This document shows positions 5,618 to 6,744 of a stretch of DNA of 6,744 nt, piece by piece. The notes below the pieces were generated by a model. It searched no databases. It was not told where the DNA came from and saw only the letters and a list, made by a program, of their open reading frames with translations. This stretch comes from Thermoplasmata archaeon (GTDB lineage: Archaea > Thermoplasmatota > Thermoplasmata > Thermoplasmatales > Thermoplasmataceae). Where the stretch lies: NCBI GenBank assembly GCA_021850745.1, contig JAJZKX010000101.1:1-6744 (forward strand). The letters run 5' to 3'. A program made the position numbers and the translations under genes. Numbering within the stretch: position 1 is the stretch's first letter; every line of letters begins with the position of its first letter.

Positions 5618-6744
5618 TGCTGTCCACCTCTATAGCCCTGAACGGGCAAACATATGGCTGCGAACAGACACCGCATCCGTCGCAAAGGATTGGATCTATT
5701 GTTACCTTTCCATCTGAAACTGAAAGCGCAGGGCAAGCGAAATTCTCAACACAGTTAAAGCAGGAGGAACACTTCTCAGGAATTACATGGTATTTGACCT
5801 CATGGCCCTCCCTCTTCATGCGGTTGTCCCTCAAGATAGCGCATTCACGCTTTGCGATAACAACTGAAACCCCATCTCCCTTAAGGCCGTCCATGATGGC
5901 CCCAAGGGTCTCCTTCAGGTTATACGGATCCACTGTCCTGACACTCTCTATTCCAAGTGACCTGACTATGTTCTCAATGGACAGGTTCCGGCTCCTTCCT
6001 GTAGTTAGTGAAACAGGTGTACCTGGATTTGGCTGCCTTCCTGTCATCGCTGTTACATCATTGTCCATAATCACCACAAGCATTCTGGAATTGTTGTTCA
6101 CAGCATTTATCAGGGCTGGAATTCCAGAATGGAAAAAGGTTGAGTCTCCAATGAAGGAAATGACTCTCTGGCCTGTTGCCTTAGTGAATCCGGATCCCAC
6201 CCCAACAGATGACCCCATTTCGAGCATGATGTCTGCCTCGTTGAAAGGTTCATAGTTGCCAAGTGAGTAACATCCTATGTCTGAGGAATAAATTGGGTCG
6301 TCCAGCTTCAGCATCCTTACTGCCCTCTTCACTGCAAAGTAAGTTGCCCTGTGGGGGCACCCGGCGCACAATACAGGCGGCCTGATTGGGAGTTCCTCCT
6401 TCGGGCTGTATATCTGCCTGTGCTTCACTTCAAACCCCAGGATCAGGGCAAGGGAATCTTCTAGTGTGTCGGGCGAGGTTTCATAGCTCATTGGTATTGC
6501 CCCATCCATCTTGCCATGCACAGCCACTTCAGGGAATTTCAGGTCAGCCAGGGCCCGTACATCCGATTCAATTATGGGATCAACTTCTTCGACAACCACA
6601 ACATTTCCATGCCTTGACAGAAACTCCCTGACAATGCCCTCAGGAAGAGGATTTGTTATGCCGAGCTTGAGCACTTCCACATCCAGCTGGTGCTTGTCCA
6701 GCACGTCCCTCAGCACATTGTATGCTTCTCCCGAACTTATGAAC
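5607..6744 (-). CDS. iorA: Indolepyruvate ferredoxin oxidoreductase, alpha subunit (5' part cut by window edge)
   Basis: The frame is open to the right edge (first full codon 6741-6743) and reads F-I-S-S-G-E-A-Y-N before the GTG at 6714-6716, which is therefore an internal Val and not the start. About 378 C-terminal residues are visible; complete IorA proteins are around 600-650, so the N-terminal pyrimidine-binding domain is missing. In numbering from that Val, P113-PVLCAGCPHR starts the thiamine diphosphate-binding domain. G190-DSTFFHSG with D218-N219 is the TPP/Mg2+ motif (GDS in place of GDG), and TGRQPNPG (225-232) follows. The C-terminus is a two-cluster ferredoxin domain with C316, C319, C322, C328 and C345, C348, C351, C357. 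The protein holds the TPP that decarboxylates aryl-2-oxoacids and passes electrons through its [4Fe-4S] clusters to ferredoxin. It ends with TAA inside the start of iorB. Confidence 0.95.
   Translation of the reverse strand, partial: FISSGEAYNVLRDVLDKHQLDVEVLKLGITNPLPEGIVREFLSRHGNVVVVEEVDPIIESDVRALADLKFPEVAVHGKMDGAIPMSYETSPDTLEDSLALILGFEVKHRQIYSPKEELPIRPPVLCAGCPHRATYFAVKRAVRMLKLDDPIYSSDIGCYSLGNYEPFNEADIMLEMGSSVGVGSGFTKATGQRVISFIGDSTFFHSGIPALINAVNNNSRMLVVIMDNDVTAMTGRQPNPGTPVSLTTGRSRNLSIENIVRSLGIESVRTVDPYNLKETLGAIMDGLKGDGVSVVIAKRECAILRDNRMKREGHEVKYHVIPEKCSSCFNCVENFACPALSVSDGKVTIDPILCDGCGVCSQPYVCPFRAIEVDSNEN
5624..5630 (-). promoter_or_regulatory. Shine-Dalgarno site of iorB inside iorA
   Basis: On the minus strand GAGGTGG is followed by a 6-nt spacer and the iorB ATG. 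It is the best ribosome-binding site in the window, as expected for an internal operon gene in an archaeon whose first genes tend to be leaderless. It fixes the iorB start. Confidence 0.7.

Noticed and set aside
5304..5717. 137-codon plus-strand open frame
   Set aside because: Antisense to iorB and the iorA end, with no family resemblance and no promoter or ribosome-binding site.
5617..6255. 212-codon open frame on the plus strand
   Set aside because: It lies fully antisense to strongly conserved iorA, including the ferredoxin and TPP motifs; it has no recognisable domain and is a shadow of the opposite strand's codon pattern.
1..6744. CRISPR array, tRNA or rRNA gene, insertion sequence, toxin-antitoxin or defence cassette
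   Set aside because: The window is almost fully coding with recognised housekeeping and metabolic genes; the intergenic gaps (73, 99 and 150 nt) contain only promoter-like and inverted-repeat elements, with no regularly spaced repeats, cloverleaf or transposase.

Overview
The window looks like a piece of a euryarchaeal chromosome, most probably from Thermoplasmatales or a close relative. The gene set is archaeal: a group II chaperonin (thermosome) subunit, an archaeal-type tRNA-Phe wyosine synthase (Taw1), a DUF1805 protein and a ferredoxin-linked indolepyruvate oxidoreductase. TATA-like boxes lie about 23-24 nt upstream of two start codons, which is the geometry of leaderless archaeal transcripts. 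The thermosome resembles the Thermoplasma beta-type subunit as I remember it. The genus cannot be fixed from the sequence alone.

Layout, left to right. (1) Positions 3-527, plus strand: the C-terminal part of a PQQ-like beta-propeller protein that is cut by the left edge. (2) A 73-nt convergent gap holding a long imperfect hairpin, probably a bidirectional terminator. (3) taw1 on the minus strand (601-1554), with a TATA box placed for a leaderless GTG start. (4) A divergently transcribed GNAT-family acetyltransferase (1654-2472), which converges on (5) the thermosome subunit gene on the minus strand (2478-4103) with only 5 nt between stops. (6) A 150-nt divergent intergenic region with a promoter on each strand and an A/T-rich inverted repeat between them. 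(7) A two-gene plus-strand unit: a DUF1805 protein (4254-4544) and a Nudix hydrolase resembling CoA diphosphatases (4551-5006). (8) Converging on it with a 2-nt gap, iorB (5009-5617) and iorA (from 5607, cut by the right edge), which overlap by 11 nt and form an operon read iorA-iorB.

The genes do not form one pathway. IorA and IorB together oxidise aryl-2-oxoacids from aromatic amino acid breakdown to aryl-acetyl-CoA and reduced ferredoxin, fitting a peptide-consuming heterotroph. The nearby Nudix enzyme may act on CoA or a related nucleotide, but that link is only suggestive. Taw1 serves tRNA maturation and the thermosome serves protein folding. I see no mobile element, CRISPR array, RNA gene or defence cassette, and no convincing new multi-gene system. 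The most useful leads are the inverted repeat upstream of the thermosome promoter, the DUF1805-Nudix pair, and the two-module acetyltransferase.
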